Shown: in pieces, positions 54,091 through 63,531 of the stretch
Numbering within the stretch: the stretch's first letter is position 1
Layout: every line of letters begins with the position of its first letter
Assembly: GCF_002976435.1 (NCBI RefSeq)
Contig: NZ_PUGF01000010.1
Coordinates: 62,001-126,000, forward strand
From: Solimicrobium silvestre
GTDB taxonomy: Bacteria; Pseudomonadota; Gammaproteobacteria; Burkholderiales; Burkholderiaceae_D
Reading direction: 5' to 3'
DNA: 64,000 nucleotides
Position numbers and translations under genes: made by a program
Notes under the pieces: model-generated
The model's input: only the letters and a program-made list of their open reading frames with translations
Told to the model about the DNA's origin: nothing
Database searches by the model: none

Positions 54091-56211
54091 ATGTCGATTG
54101 ATATGAGTCAGTTCTATCAGGTTTTTTTTGATGAGGCTGAAGAACTGCTGGCTGAAATGGAAAAGCTGCTTTTAGCGGTCAATATTGCTGAGCCAGACAG
54201 TGAAGATTTAAATGCGATTTTTAGAACTGCCCACTCCATCAAGGGCGGTGCTTCGACCTTTGGCATAACGGATATGTCCGATGTGACGCATTTTTTAGAA
54301 TCCTTATTAGACAATATCCGCAAAGGTGAGATGGCGATTACTTCAGAACATGTTGATGCATTTCTGGTCGCTAAAGATATTCTGAAAATGCAATTGAATG
54401 GACATAAATTTGGTGCTGAAGTAGATCAGGAAGCTGTAGCAGATGTGCGGATGATGTTGCAATCGCTGGCACAACATTCAGTAACGAAGATTGCACCTCC
54501 ACCGAAGGTGGAAAAGGCCGTACCGAAAAACTCAAAAGAACAATATAAAAAATGTTATCGGGTGGAATTTCCTAAAGTTTCCGAAACAGATCTGGAAACC
54601 CTGGGCGAAGAGCTCAGTTTGTTAGGTGACATCAGCAAAGAAGCATTGGATGACCATCGGTTTGCCTTCGTCTTAAATACCAATGCGGTGCCGGACGATA
54701 TTATCGCTATTTGCTCGTTCATTTTGGACCCGGAAGATTTGTTTATCACTGAAATTGCAATAGCGAATATACCTCCCAGAGAGGCCAATGAGGATGAGTT
54801 AGGTTATGGATTTTTTGATCCAATAGAGAAGCCGGGTGATGAACAGCCGGATGAAGAAAAACTCGGTTATGGATTTTTTGAACCTATTGATCCGGCATTT
54901 GCTCTCGATCGAACTCCGGGTGAATTAATGAAGGGTCTTCCTGCTAAGTCGGAAAATAAGTCGGACAAAGCAGAGCATGCGCAATTAAATGGCTCCGCCG
55001 AGCATCACACTGCAACCAAAAAAGACGGAGACAAAGCAGCGGGAAATCAAGAGTCCACCACTATTCGGGTTGGTATAGAAAAGGTCGATCAGTTAATAAA
55101 TCTGATCGGCGAATTAGTGATTACGCAAGCCATGTTAGAGCAGCGTACCGCCACCTTAGACCCGCTAGAGCATGAACGCTTGTTAAGCAGCATCGGCCAG
55201 CTCACTAGAAATACCCGTGACCTTCAAGAGGCGGTCATGTCGATTCGGATGATGCCGATGGATTATGTCTTCTCCCGCTTTCCACGCATGGTGCGTGACT
55301 TGGCTTCCAAGCTGGGGAAAAAGGTTGAATTTGTGACGTATGGTGCCTCGACTGAGCTGGATAAAGGATTGATCGAACGTATCGTTGATCCATTAACCCA
55401 TTTGGTTAGAAATAGTATTGATCACGGCATAGAAATGCCCCAAGTACGGTTAGCTGAGGGTAAATATGAGGCAGGGAAGTTATCTTTATCGGCATCCCAT
55501 CAAGGTGGGAACATTGTCATTGAAGTGAGCGACGACGGCGGTGGTTTAAACCGCGACAGAATTATTGCTAAAGCGCGGGAACAGGGCTTGGTTGCGCCAG
55601 ATAACATGCCCGACGCTGATGTTTGGCAGCTCATTTTTGCACCGGGGTTTTCAACTGCAGAAGTGGTAACGGATGTGTCTGGGCGCGGTGTCGGGATGGA
55701 TGTGGTGAAACGTAATATCACCAATATGGGTGGCGTCGTTGATATTCGTTCCGCTAAAGGCTTTGGCACTACCATCGTTATTTCTTTACCGCTTACCCTG
55801 GCAATTCTCGACGGCATGTCAATTCGGGTTGGTGAGGAAGTCTATATTTTGCCGTTGGGTTATGTCGTTGAGTCACTTCAACCTGTGGCGGATGATATTA
55901 AAGTTATTAGCGGTAAAGGTACGGTTGTGAAGGTGAGAAATGAATATTTGCCTCTGATCGCCTTGCATCAGCTGTTTGAAATTAAAGCAAAATATACGGA
56001 TCCGTGTCAGGGAATTTTGGTGATTTTAGAGGTTGATGGTAAACAGGCTGCTCTGTTTATTGATGAGCTGGTCGGGCAGCAGCAAGTGGTTGTTAAAAAT
56101 ATCGAGTCCAATTATAAAAAAATTCCTAGCGTTTCAGGAGCCACTATTTTAGGTGATGGTTGCGTTGCTTTAATTTTGGATGTTTCCGCATTATTGAGAA
56201 CGACTCGATAA
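54091..56211 (+). CDS. cheA: chemotaxis histidine kinase CheA
   Basis: The 706-residue kinase has an Hpt domain with phospho-accepting His48 in FRTAHSIKGG, a response-regulator-binding-like segment (about 155-235), and an acidic linker with the motif LGYGFF(D/E)PI twice (237-245, 258-266). Then come dimerisation (VDQLINLIGELVITQAML), ATPase (LVRNSIDHGIE, DDGGGLNRD, GRGVGMDVV) and CheW-like regulatory domains. It phosphorylates CheY and CheB in response to receptors. Confidence 0.97.
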   Translation: MSIDMSQFYQVFFDEAEELLAEMEKLLLAVNIAEPDSEDLNAIFRTAHSIKGGASTFGITDMSDVTHFLESLLDNIRKGEMAITSEHVDAFLVAKDILKMQLNGHKFGAEVDQEAVADVRMMLQSLAQHSVTKIAPPPKVEKAVPKNSKEQYKKCYRVEFPKVSETDLETLGEELSLLGDISKEALDDHRFAFVLNTNAVPDDIIAICSFILDPEDLFITEIAIANIPPREANEDELGYGFFDPIEKPGDEQPDEEKLGYGFFEPIDPAFALDRTPGELMKGLPAKSENKSDKAEHAQLNGSAEHHTATKKDGDKAAGNQESTTIRVGIEKVDQLINLIGELVITQAMLEQRTATLDPLEHERLLSSIGQLTRNTRDLQEAVMSIRMMPMDYVFSRFPRMVRDLASKLGKKVEFVTYGASTELDKGLIERIVDPLTHLVRNSIDHGIEMPQVRLAEGKYEAGKLSLSASHQGGNIVIEVSDDGGGLNRDRIIAKAREQGLVAPDNMPDADVWQLIFAPGFSTAEVVTDVSGRGVGMDVVKRNITNMGGVVDIRSAKGFGTTIVISLPLTLAILDGMSIRVGEEVYILPLGYVVESLQPVADDIKVISGKGTVVKVRNEYLPLIALHQLFEIKAKYTDPCQGILVILEVDGKQAALFIDELVGQQQVVVKNIESNYKKIPSVSGATILGDGCVALILDVSALLRTTR

Positions 56212-56238
56212 ATTAATTGTTAGATTGAGGAGCAAATC

Positions 56239-56757
56239 ATGTTGCCATCTTCGCAGGCAGAGAACCATTCTGCAAACCATTCAACCAAGTTGTCCCATGA
56301 CGTGGCAGGGAGTGAATTTTTAGCGTTCACCCTGGGAAAAGAAGAATACGGGATAGACATTTTGAAGGTGCAAGAAATTCGCGGCTATGAGGCAGTCACT
56401 CGGATAGCGAATGCGCCAGTGTTTGTAAAAGGGGTCATTAATTTACGGGGGATTATTGTGCCGGTCGTGGATATGCGGATCAAGTTTGATCTAGGTACGC
56501 CAACCTACGATCAATTTACCGTCGTCATTATTTTAAACATCAACAGCAGAATTGTCGGCATGGTGGTAGACAGCGTGTCCGATGTGACGACATTGACGAC
56601 AGAGCAAATTAAACCACCGCCAGAAATGGACACAACGTTTAACTCGGATTATTTAATCGGCCTGGGCACGATTGAAGAACGGATGCTGATTTTGGTTGAT
56701 ATTGATAAATTGATGACCAGTCCAGACATGGGCTTGGTTGATCATCAAATCAATTAG
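56239..56757 (+). CDS. cheW: chemotaxis coupling protein CheW
   Basis: The 172-residue CheW has the fold blocks [43 protein letters not shown] and VVDSVSDV. It links receptors to CheA. It starts 28 bases after cheA behind GGAG. Confidence 0.97.
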   Translation: MLPSSQAENHSANHSTKLSHDVAGSEFLAFTLGKEEYGIDILKVQEIRGYEAVTRIANAPVFVKGVINLRGIIVPVVDMRIKFDLGTPTYDQFTVVIILNINSRIVGMVVDSVSDVTTLTTEQIKPPPEMDTTFNSDYLIGLGTIEERMLILVDIDKLMTSPDMGLVDHQIN

Positions 56758-56824
56758 CGTGTGACGGGCTTGTAACGATTCTTCCACGACTTCTGTTGTA
56801 AAACACGCTACAAGGATTATCCCC

Positions 56825-57670
56825 ATGCTCAAGGTTGGTAGTAATGGAAAATCAGAATCAGTAAAAGAGTTTGATTTTACTCATAAAGATTTTGAACGCG
56901 TGCGTGGATTAATTTATCAGCGTGCCGGAATTTCACTGACTGAAAGCAAGCAGGAAATGGTTTATAGCCGCTTGGCGCGCCGCTTAAGAGCCTCGCATAT
57001 GTCAAGCTTTGGCGAGTATTTAGATGCACTAGAGCGCGGTCATGATCCGGCAGAATGGGAGGCATTTACCAATGCTTTAACCACTAATTTGACGTCATTT
57101 TTTAGGGAAGAACATCATTTCCCCTTGTTGGCTGAGTATGCGGCAAGCTTAAAAGAACCCATTACAGTGTGGTGCTCGGCCAGCTCTACCGGCGAAGAAC
57201 CCTACTCAATTGCCATTACCTTGTGTGAAGCTTTTAAAAGTTTGAATCCGCCGGCAACTGTGATTGCGACCGATATTGATACCAACGTTCTGTCCACGGC
57301 TTCTAAGGGCGTTTATAACATAGACCGCTTGGATAAAATGTCGAATGAACGGGTTAAAAAATACTTTTTACGCGGTAAAGGCGAGCAGGATGGTTTAGTT
57401 AGGGTGCGGCCGGAGCTGCGCAATATGATTGAATTTAAACAGTTAAATTTGTTATCGGACAGTTGGCCGATAAGCGGTGCTTTTGATGTGATTTTTTGTC
57501 GCAATGTGATGATCTATTTTGATAAGCCGACACAAAAGAAAATTTTGCATCGCTTTGCCCCTTTGCTAAAGCCACATGGACTTTTGTTTGTAGGGCATTC
57601 AGAAAATTTCTCCTATCTTACTGACTTATTTCATTTGCGAGGAAAAACGGTGTATGAACTATCTCGCTAA
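56825..57670 (+). CDS. cheR: chemotaxis methyltransferase CheR
   Basis: The 281-residue SAM-dependent glutamate methyltransferase has an N-terminal helical domain (YSRLARRLRASHMSSFGEYLD), the catalytic domain motif CSASSTGEEPYSIAI and a conserved FCRNVMIYFDKPTQ block. It methylates chemoreceptors during adaptation. Confidence 0.97.
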   Translation: MLKVGSNGKSESVKEFDFTHKDFERVRGLIYQRAGISLTESKQEMVYSRLARRLRASHMSSFGEYLDALERGHDPAEWEAFTNALTTNLTSFFREEHHFPLLAEYAASLKEPITVWCSASSTGEEPYSIAITLCEAFKSLNPPATVIATDIDTNVLSTASKGVYNIDRLDKMSNERVKKYFLRGKGEQDGLVRVRPELRNMIEFKQLNLLSDSWPISGAFDVIFCRNVMIYFDKPTQKKILHRFAPLLKPHGLLFVGHSENFSYLTDLFHLRGKTVYELSR

Positions 57671-57721
57671 AAATCCGCCATTTCATATTGTTATAACCGC
57701 GCTGATAAAAAAGGTTAAATC

Positions 57722-58333
57722 ATGAGCGTGATGAGCATAGAGCACTTGGCCAGCAATTTTTATTTTGATCGCACTTTTGATTGCGAAGCGGCTAAAATTT
57801 TGCCGGGCGAATATTATTTTTCCGGGAAAGACATGGTCATTGTGACCGTCCTCGGTTCTTGCGTGTCGGCGTGTATACGTGACAGAGTTACCGGTGTGGG
57901 AGGCATGAATCATTTTATGCTGCCAGACGGTGGGGGCGATGCAGATAGCCCCGTTTCTGCTTCTATGCGCTATGGCACTTATGCAATGGAAATTTTGATT
58001 AATGAGTTATTGAAGGCCGGAGCCAGACGCGAAAATTTTGAGGCAAAAGTTTTTGGCGGAGGTAACGTATTACGCGGTTTTACCTCGATTAATGTGGGTG
58101 AGCGTAATGCGAAATTTGTGCGTGAATATTTGAAGACGGAAAATATTAAAATTACTGCTGAAGACTTAATCGATATTCATCCAAGAAAAGTTTACTTTTT
58201 CCCCCGCACTGGAAAAGTACTGGTTAAAAAACTCAAAGTAGTCCACAACGACACATTGAAACAGCGCGAATTAGAATATGCCGGCAAGCTCAAAAAAGAT
58301 TCGTTGGGTGGCGGTGAAATTGATTTATTTTAG
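57722..58333 (+). CDS. cheD: chemoreceptor glutamine deamidase CheD
   Basis: The 203-residue CheD has the catalytic Cys in [13 protein letters not shown] and His in GGMNHFMLP. It deamidates chemoreceptor glutamines. Its C terminus ends GGGEIDLF, resembling CGDIEVF at the end of the CheZ-like protein at 53076. It lies 51 bases after cheR. Confidence 0.96.
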   Translation: MSVMSIEHLASNFYFDRTFDCEAAKILPGEYYFSGKDMVIVTVLGSCVSACIRDRVTGVGGMNHFMLPDGGGDADSPVSASMRYGTYAMEILINELLKAGARRENFEAKVFGGGNVLRGFTSINVGERNAKFVREYLKTENIKITAEDLIDIHPRKVYFFPRTGKVLVKKLKVVHNDTLKQRELEYAGKLKKDSLGGGEIDLF

Positions 58334-58396
58334 TGGGAATGTGTCGATCGTGACCTGACTGAAGTGGCTGAATCTAACTTAGCGGAGGGCTTGAAA

Positions 58397-59473
58397 ATGG
58401 CAATCAAAGTCTTGATAGTGGATGACTCCGCTTTAATTCGCAGCGTCCTGACCGAAATTATTTCATCGCAACCGGATATGGAAGTCGTTGGTGTTGCGCC
58501 CGACCCTCTGGTTGCGCGTGAGATGATTAAAAAAACCAATCCAGATGTTCTTACCTTAGATGTTGAAATGCCCAAAATGGATGGGTTGGAATTTTTAGAA
58601 AAACTAATGCGCCTGCGTCCCATGCCCGTGTTAATGGTTTCTTCGTTGACGGAACGCGGCTCCGAAATCACCATGCGCGCTTTAGAGTTGGGCGCGGTTG
58701 ATTTTGTCACCAAGCCAAAAATTTCGATTCAAAGCGGGATGATGGACTATGCCGAAATAATTGCCGATAAAATCCGCATTGTCGCTAAAGCCAGAGTCAG
58801 AACCAGAGCGCAATTTTTAGCGGATGTAAGTCAAAGAACGAGCGGTAGTTTACCGGCTTTGCGAAGCCCACTGATTAGTAGTGAAAAATTAATTATTGTT
58901 GGTGCTTCAACTGGAGGCACAGAGGCGATTAAATCATTTCTATTAAAAATGCCAGCGGATTGCCCGGGTATTTTAATCACCCAGCATATGCCGGAAGGCT
59001 TTACCAAATCGTTTGCCAAACGGCTCGATACCTTGTGCCAAATTTCAGTGAATGAAGCCGAAGGGGGAGAGCGTATTTTGCCTGGACATGCTTACATTGC
59101 ACCGGGACATTCTCATTTGCTATTAGCCCGCAGTGGCGCTAACTACATCACTCAGCTCAGTAGTGATGAACCCGTTAACCGGCATCGCCCTTCCGTTGAT
59201 GTGCTATTCCGCTCTGCCGCAAAAAATGCCGGTAAAAATGCGGTCGGGGTTATATTGACCGGCATGGGTAAAGACGGCGCTGCCGGTATGTTAGAGATGC
59301 GTGAAGCAGGGTCTTATAATTTTGCGCAAGATGAAGCGAGTTGTGTTGTTTTTGGCATGCCACGCGAGGCAATTGCGGTTGGAGCAACCCATGAAGTTGC
59401 GCCTTTAAATGATTTGTCCAAGCTGGTGCTGAACTATTTGGCAACCCAAGGAGGCCGTTCATTACGTGTTTAG
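58397..59473 (+). CDS. cheB: chemotaxis methylesterase/deamidase CheB
   Basis: ATG 58397 behind GGAGGG is chosen over GTG 58364. The 358-residue protein has a receiver domain ([11 protein letters not shown]; phospho-acceptor Asp in [11 protein letters not shown]) and a methylesterase domain with Ser in GASTGGTEA, His in TQHMPEGF and Asp in GMGKDGAAG. It demethylates receptors once phosphorylated by CheA. Confidence 0.97.
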   Translation: MAIKVLIVDDSALIRSVLTEIISSQPDMEVVGVAPDPLVAREMIKKTNPDVLTLDVEMPKMDGLEFLEKLMRLRPMPVLMVSSLTERGSEITMRALELGAVDFVTKPKISIQSGMMDYAEIIADKIRIVAKARVRTRAQFLADVSQRTSGSLPALRSPLISSEKLIIVGASTGGTEAIKSFLLKMPADCPGILITQHMPEGFTKSFAKRLDTLCQISVNEAEGGERILPGHAYIAPGHSHLLLARSGANYITQLSSDEPVNRHRPSVDVLFRSAAKNAGKNAVGVILTGMGKDGAAGMLEMREAGSYNFAQDEASCVVFGMPREAIAVGATHEVAPLNDLSKLVLNYLATQGGRSLRV

Positions 59474-59527
59474 CGAATAAATTCAAATAAAAGCAAATTG
59501 CACTAGAAAAAATTAGCTAATCTTTTA

Positions 59528-59565
59528 AATTAGAACTAAATTTATAGATGAGCACAGTTCTAATT
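59528..59565. repeat. 10-base inverted repeat between cheB and the second cheY
   Basis: AATTAGAACT (59528-59537) and AGTTCTAATT (59556-59565) are exact inverted copies 18 bases apart. It could be a weak terminator, an mRNA-processing hairpin or an operator. No T run follows directly. Confidence 0.4.
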
Positions 59566-59606
59566 AAATTTTATTTAAATTGGTTTTATGAAAACACGGA
59601 GTATTT

Positions 59607-59996
59607 ATGGCTGACCCAAACATGAAATTTCTTGTGGTTGACGATTTTTCTACTATGCGTCGAATTGTGAGAAATTTATTAAAAGAACTAGGCTATACCA
59701 ATGTTGATGAGGCCGAAGACGGTGCAATGGGTTTGGCTAAATTACGCAATGGTCAATTTGATTTTGTGATCTCAGACTGGAATATGCCGAATATGGATGG
59801 GTTAACCATGTTGCAGCAGATTCGTGCTGATCCGGCATTATCTAAATTGCCGGTACTCATGGTGACAGCGGAAGCCAAAAAGGAAAACATTATTGCTGCT
59901 GCTCAGGCTGGTGCAAATGGCTATGTTGTTAAGCCATTTACGGCGGCGACTCTGGATGAAAAACTGGGGAAAATTTTTGAGAAGTTAGGTAAGTAG
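59607..59996 (+). CDS. cheY: CheY-type response regulator (second copy)
   Basis: The 129-residue receiver is close to enterobacterial Che[17 protein letters not shown], phospho-acceptor Asp in [12 protein letters not shown], Thr in VTAEA and Lys in VVKPFT. It lies 18 bases before cheZ, so it is the likely motor-binding CheY. The first copy at 53672 is more divergent. Confidence 0.97.
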   Translation: MADPNMKFLVVDDFSTMRRIVRNLLKELGYTNVDEAEDGAMGLAKLRNGQFDFVISDWNMPNMDGLTMLQQIRADPALSKLPVLMVTAEAKKENIIAAAQAGANGYVVKPFTAATLDEKLGKIFEKLGK

Positions 59997-60014
59997 GTCA
60001 AACAGGAGCTTGAT

Positions 60015-60689
60015 ATGAGCGGCTTATCTAATCAGGGAGCTGATCAAGACGCACCACCAAATGAAGGCGCGGGTGAGGGCGTGAAGCAAGATGATGTGTT
60101 GCTTCGCATTGGTCATATGACGCGGACTTTGCATGACAGTTTGCGCGGCTTGGGTCTGGATAAACTGTTGAAGAATGCGGCGGAAGATATCCCCAATGCG
60201 CGAGACAGGTTGGATTATGTCGCTAAAAAATCTGAAGAGGCGGCTCAGAAAGTATTAAATGCCACTGACGCAGCAATACCACTACAAGAAAAAATTGATA
60301 CAGGAGCCAAAGGATTAAGCGGTGAATGGAAAGCGCTAATGGAAGCGGAGTTTACTGAAGCCGCTTACCGCGCTTTAGCGCAACAAACGCTACTTTACTT
60401 GAGTAGCACAAACCAAGATACATCGAGCACCAAAAGCCATTTAATGGACATTATGATGGCGCAGGATTTTCAGGATTTAACCGGGCAGGTAATTAAAAAA
60501 ATTACGGAATTAGCGCAAAATATGGAGCAGCAACTGATCCAGATTCTGATCGATTATTCTCCCGCCGACGTTAAACGCAGTAGCGGCGAAGGTTTGTTAA
60601 ATGGCCCGCAAATGAACCCGCATAATAAAGTGGATGTGGTAGCAGGCCAAGAGCAAGTAGATGATTTATTGGACAGCTTGGGCTTTTAA
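60015..60689 (+). CDS. cheZ: CheY-P phosphatase CheZ
   Basis: The 224-residue helical protein has the catalytic Asp154/Gln158 pair in AQDFQDLTGQVI and the C-terminal CheY-binding tail EQVDDLLDSLGF. It removes phosphate from CheY-P to end tumble signals. Confidence 0.97.
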   Translation: MSGLSNQGADQDAPPNEGAGEGVKQDDVLLRIGHMTRTLHDSLRGLGLDKLLKNAAEDIPNARDRLDYVAKKSEEAAQKVLNATDAAIPLQEKIDTGAKGLSGEWKALMEAEFTEAAYRALAQQTLLYLSSTNQDTSSTKSHLMDIMMAQDFQDLTGQVIKKITELAQNMEQQLIQILIDYSPADVKRSSGEGLLNGPQMNPHNKVDVVAGQEQVDDLLDSLGF

Positions 60690-60728
60690 ATTAAATGCAT
60701 TCTTTCACAACCTTTGGTAAGAGCTATC

Positions 60729-61955
60729 ATGGAAGATGTAAACTTCATACTGAGAGAACCTCTGCTTAATTCTAAACAACAAGTGATTGGTTATGAATTA
60801 AGCTGGCAGCAAAAAAATACTGAACCACTCAACGTGGAAGAGTTAAATTCCTTGCTGGTGTTTGTGGTAGAGCAGTTTCATGACAATGACACAGGTTGGT
60901 TACTGGCAGACAGTTTATTGTTTCTAGAAACTGTGCCCGCTTTGTTTCATCTCCCTGCACTGAAATTACTGCCACCAGCTAACACCGTTCTCACCATCAG
61001 AAGATCGTATCTGGCTGATGAAGCAACGCTGGAAGCTGTAAAAGAATTACGTGCTCAAGGTTATGGAATCTGCTTGCGTGGTGCCGACATTAACCGCCTT
61101 GATAAAACAGTTCTTGGGCTAATTTCCCATATCGAAGTACGCTTAAGCGCGACTGATTTTGCGGCGCAAGCCAAAATGTACGCCGCTTTAAAACAATCAT
61201 CGATCCGCATGGTAGCGCGCCAATTAGTCACATGGCAGGACTTCGACGCCTGTGCTGCATTAGGGTTGGATGCCTTTGTCGGTAAGCTGCATCTTACGCC
61301 AAGGCCAGAGCAAGATAGTCAGCCTAAAGGCATTAATGCCGCGCAAACCGTGATTTTGCAATTGATGGAATTGGTCAGAAAAAATGCGGATATTGCGTCG
61401 CTGGAAGCCGTGTTGCGCCGTGACGCTGGCTTGTCGTATAAATTGCTGCAATATATAAATTCGGCGGGCTTTGGTTTGCGTACCCCGATTCAATCCTTAA
61501 AGCATGCGGTGCAATTGCTGGGTTATAGCCCTTTATATCGTTGGCTATCGGTGTTGCTGGCAACCGCTAGCAGTAGCGGCTATTCACCGGTGTTGATGGA
61601 AACAGCGATCGTTCGTGGGCGTTTTGCCGAGTTATTAGGGATCGCTAATTTGCCAAAAGGCGATGCTGAAAACTTATTTGTAGCCGGTATGTTTTCGTTG
61701 TTGGACCGATTGTTGAACGTGCCGATGGAGCGCGTTTTGGCAACCGTGCAATTGCCGGAAATGGTCTCGCAGGCATTGCTGACCCGCGAAGGACTCTACG
61801 GCCCCTATTTATCTCTGGCTGAAGCGTGTGAATTAAATAGCGCCTTGGCTGGTTCATTGGCAGAGTCGCTGCATATCGCAACGGCAGACGTGAACCAAGC
61901 CCACTTAAGTGCGTTGGTCTGGGCTAAAAATGTTGCTGCCGCAGCGAAGGGCTAA
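60729..61955 (+). CDS. EAL-like/HDOD (YuxH-type) signalling protein
   Basis: ATG 60729 is preferred over TTG 60714. The 408-residue protein has a degenerate EAL-like N terminus (LREPLLNSKQQVIGYELSW, without the catalytic EAL motif) and an HDOD domain (LEAVLRRDAGLSYKLLQYINSAGFG). It is probably a non-catalytic c-di-GMP-related adaptor. It closes the chemotaxis operon. Confidence 0.85.
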   Translation: MEDVNFILREPLLNSKQQVIGYELSWQQKNTEPLNVEELNSLLVFVVEQFHDNDTGWLLADSLLFLETVPALFHLPALKLLPPANTVLTIRRSYLADEATLEAVKELRAQGYGICLRGADINRLDKTVLGLISHIEVRLSATDFAAQAKMYAALKQSSIRMVARQLVTWQDFDACAALGLDAFVGKLHLTPRPEQDSQPKGINAAQTVILQLMELVRKNADIASLEAVLRRDAGLSYKLLQYINSAGFGLRTPIQSLKHAVQLLGYSPLYRWLSVLLATASSSGYSPVLMETAIVRGRFAELLGIANLPKGDAENLFVAGMFSLLDRLLNVPMERVLATVQLPEMVSQALLTREGLYGPYLSLAEACELNSALAGSLAESLHIATADVNQAHLSALVWAKNVAAAAKG

Positions 61956-61999
61956 AGGGCTAGCAAGACTTCCCCAATTTGATCACGCCAACTGATATA

Positions 62000-62035
62000 A
62001 AAAACCCTGCCGGACATTTGCCCGGCAGGGTTTTT
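62000..62035. terminator. terminator closing the chemotaxis operon
   Basis: Arms AACCCTGCCGG and CCGGCAGGGTT around an 8-base loop, with A and T runs outside. It is shared with the convergent gene at 62054. Confidence 0.93.
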
Positions 62036-62053
62036 ATTTGGCTGGATTGATTA

Positions 62054-62653
62054 TTAATCCCGTGAAGGATAAATTCCTTGTAGTGCTATAGCGCAGGTCA
62101 CTGCCAGATAAGGCTGCATATTATTTATCGGAACACCGCTACCAGTTGCGCTGGTGACACCGCTTGCCATTGTTACGATACCGCTGGGGCTGGTATAGAG
62201 AGTCGTACGCGCTTTGGAAGAGGCTACCTGCCCAGCTGGGGAAACGGATGAGGCATCATTAGTACTACCCAATGGTGCGAACGTATGCGTATGTGGTGGT
62301 AAATTAGCAATGGTTAGTCCAGTCGTTTCATTACCGGCACTTTCGCCAACAACGTGGGAACTGAGCCCGGCACCGTTACCAACTTCAATGAGGGTGCGCC
62401 CTTGCATATCGGGCAGCGCAAATGTTTGTATACCGTCGCCGCCAAATTGGGTGCCGAGCAAGGAAAACAGCGCCGTATTCTGAGCAATTGACATTAATTG
62501 CCCGTTTAATGCCGCCCAGCCTTGTGGCACGAAGTTATATCCAAAACATTTGATTTCACCGAGATAGGGTGTTTGCGCGGAGGCTGGTAAAGCAGATAAA
62601 CCTAGCAGCGCTGACAATGAGGCTACAGCAAGAGCGCGAGTTGAACTGAACAT
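62054..62653 (-). CDS. secreted phage tail-collar domain protein
   Basis: The 199-residue protein has a signal peptide (cleaved near ASAQT) and the tail-collar (microcystin-dependent-protein-like) fold: LGEIKCFGYNFVPQGWAALNGQ, SLLGTQFGGDGIQTFALPDMQGR. AAGGAGAG precedes ATG 62653. Such proteins occur outside phages as secreted or surface proteins of unknown role. The adjacent PEP-CTERM gene supports a surface role here. Confidence 0.87.
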   Translation of the reverse strand: MFSSTRALAVASLSALLGLSALPASAQTPYLGEIKCFGYNFVPQGWAALNGQLMSIAQNTALFSLLGTQFGGDGIQTFALPDMQGRTLIEVGNGAGLSSHVVGESAGNETTGLTIANLPPHTHTFAPLGSTNDASSVSPAGQVASSKARTTLYTSPSGIVTMASGVTSATGSGVPINNMQPYLAVTCAIALQGIYPSRD

Positions 62654-62686
62654 GATTACTCTCCTTAATGAGGTGAATGTGTGGGG

Positions 62687-63469
62687 TTAATTTAAACGGG
62701 TGGTGCTGGGTTTCAAGCGGCGTTGACGATAAATTGCCAAAGACAGCAATACTGCACCAGTGAGGAAAAGTGCCAGAGAACTTGGTTCAGGTACTGTCGG
62801 TCCACCTGATCCACCTTGCCCGCTCTGATTCGAGGCGAGGGTGACGTCATCCATGTCGATGGGCAGCAGACGATCACTCAAGCCGTTAAGGTCGCTGATG
62901 GTGACGCTGCTAAACGTACTTAAATCGTTGGTTGCCAAGCCGATATAGTAAGCATAGTCGCCATTCCCGTCAGTGATATCGGCGACTGCCCCATTAGAGA
63001 CGGTCGTTGCGCCTGAAGTTAAGCTGATGTCACCCGGCCCGACGTCGCTTGAACCGATTACAAACAAGCCAAAGCCACTGACTGGCGACGAGAAGTTGAA
63101 CGTCATTGAATCACCAACTTCGAGCGCTGAATCTGGATTGTTCAGACCCAGGTAATTTACCCCTGAAGTGGTCCAGAACTGATTCGATACAGTCGGTGCA
63201 TATTGCGGCGCATCGGGACCAGTAAGCACCAGGGTAAAGCCAGATCCGGCGGGGCCGGTATTGGGGGCATACATTGTTCCCGCAGTAATCGATTCAAAAT
63301 CGGTGGTGTTGGTTGACATGCCTGTAATCGCCGCATTGAACGCCGTTTGTCCTTGGTAACCGATCAGGCCAGCATGGGCTTGCGCGCAGACGAATAGCAA
63401 AGGTAACAGGCAAGTTGACGCCGTCGATTGAAGTGTTTTTTTAAGGTTGAGGTGAGTGTTGCTAGTCAT
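62687..63469 (-). CDS. PEP-CTERM sorting-domain surface protein
   Basis: The 260-residue protein has a signal peptide (near AHAGL), a beta-rich body with a carbohydrate-binding or adhesin-like look, and the C-terminal PEP-CTERM signal VPEPSSLALFLTGAVLLSLA followed by a basic stop (RQRRLK). It would be sorted by an exosortase encoded elsewhere and exported with exopolysaccharide. It lies 33 bases upstream of the tail-collar gene on the same strand. Confidence 0.9.
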   Translation of the reverse strand: MTSNTHLNLKKTLQSTASTCLLPLLFVCAQAHAGLIGYQGQTAFNAAITGMSTNTTDFESITAGTMYAPNTGPAGSGFTLVLTGPDAPQYAPTVSNQFWTTSGVNYLGLNNPDSALEVGDSMTFNFSSPVSGFGLFVIGSSDVGPGDISLTSGATTVSNGAVADITDGNGDYAYYIGLATNDLSTFSSVTISDLNGLSDRLLPIDMDDVTLASNQSGQGGSGGPTVPEPSSLALFLTGAVLLSLAIYRQRRLKPSTTRLN

Positions 63470-63531
63470 TTTGTGCTCCCGAGTTTAGGTAAACCATAAA
63501 ACTAAAACGGTGTAGCTTGAGTAAGTCGGCG

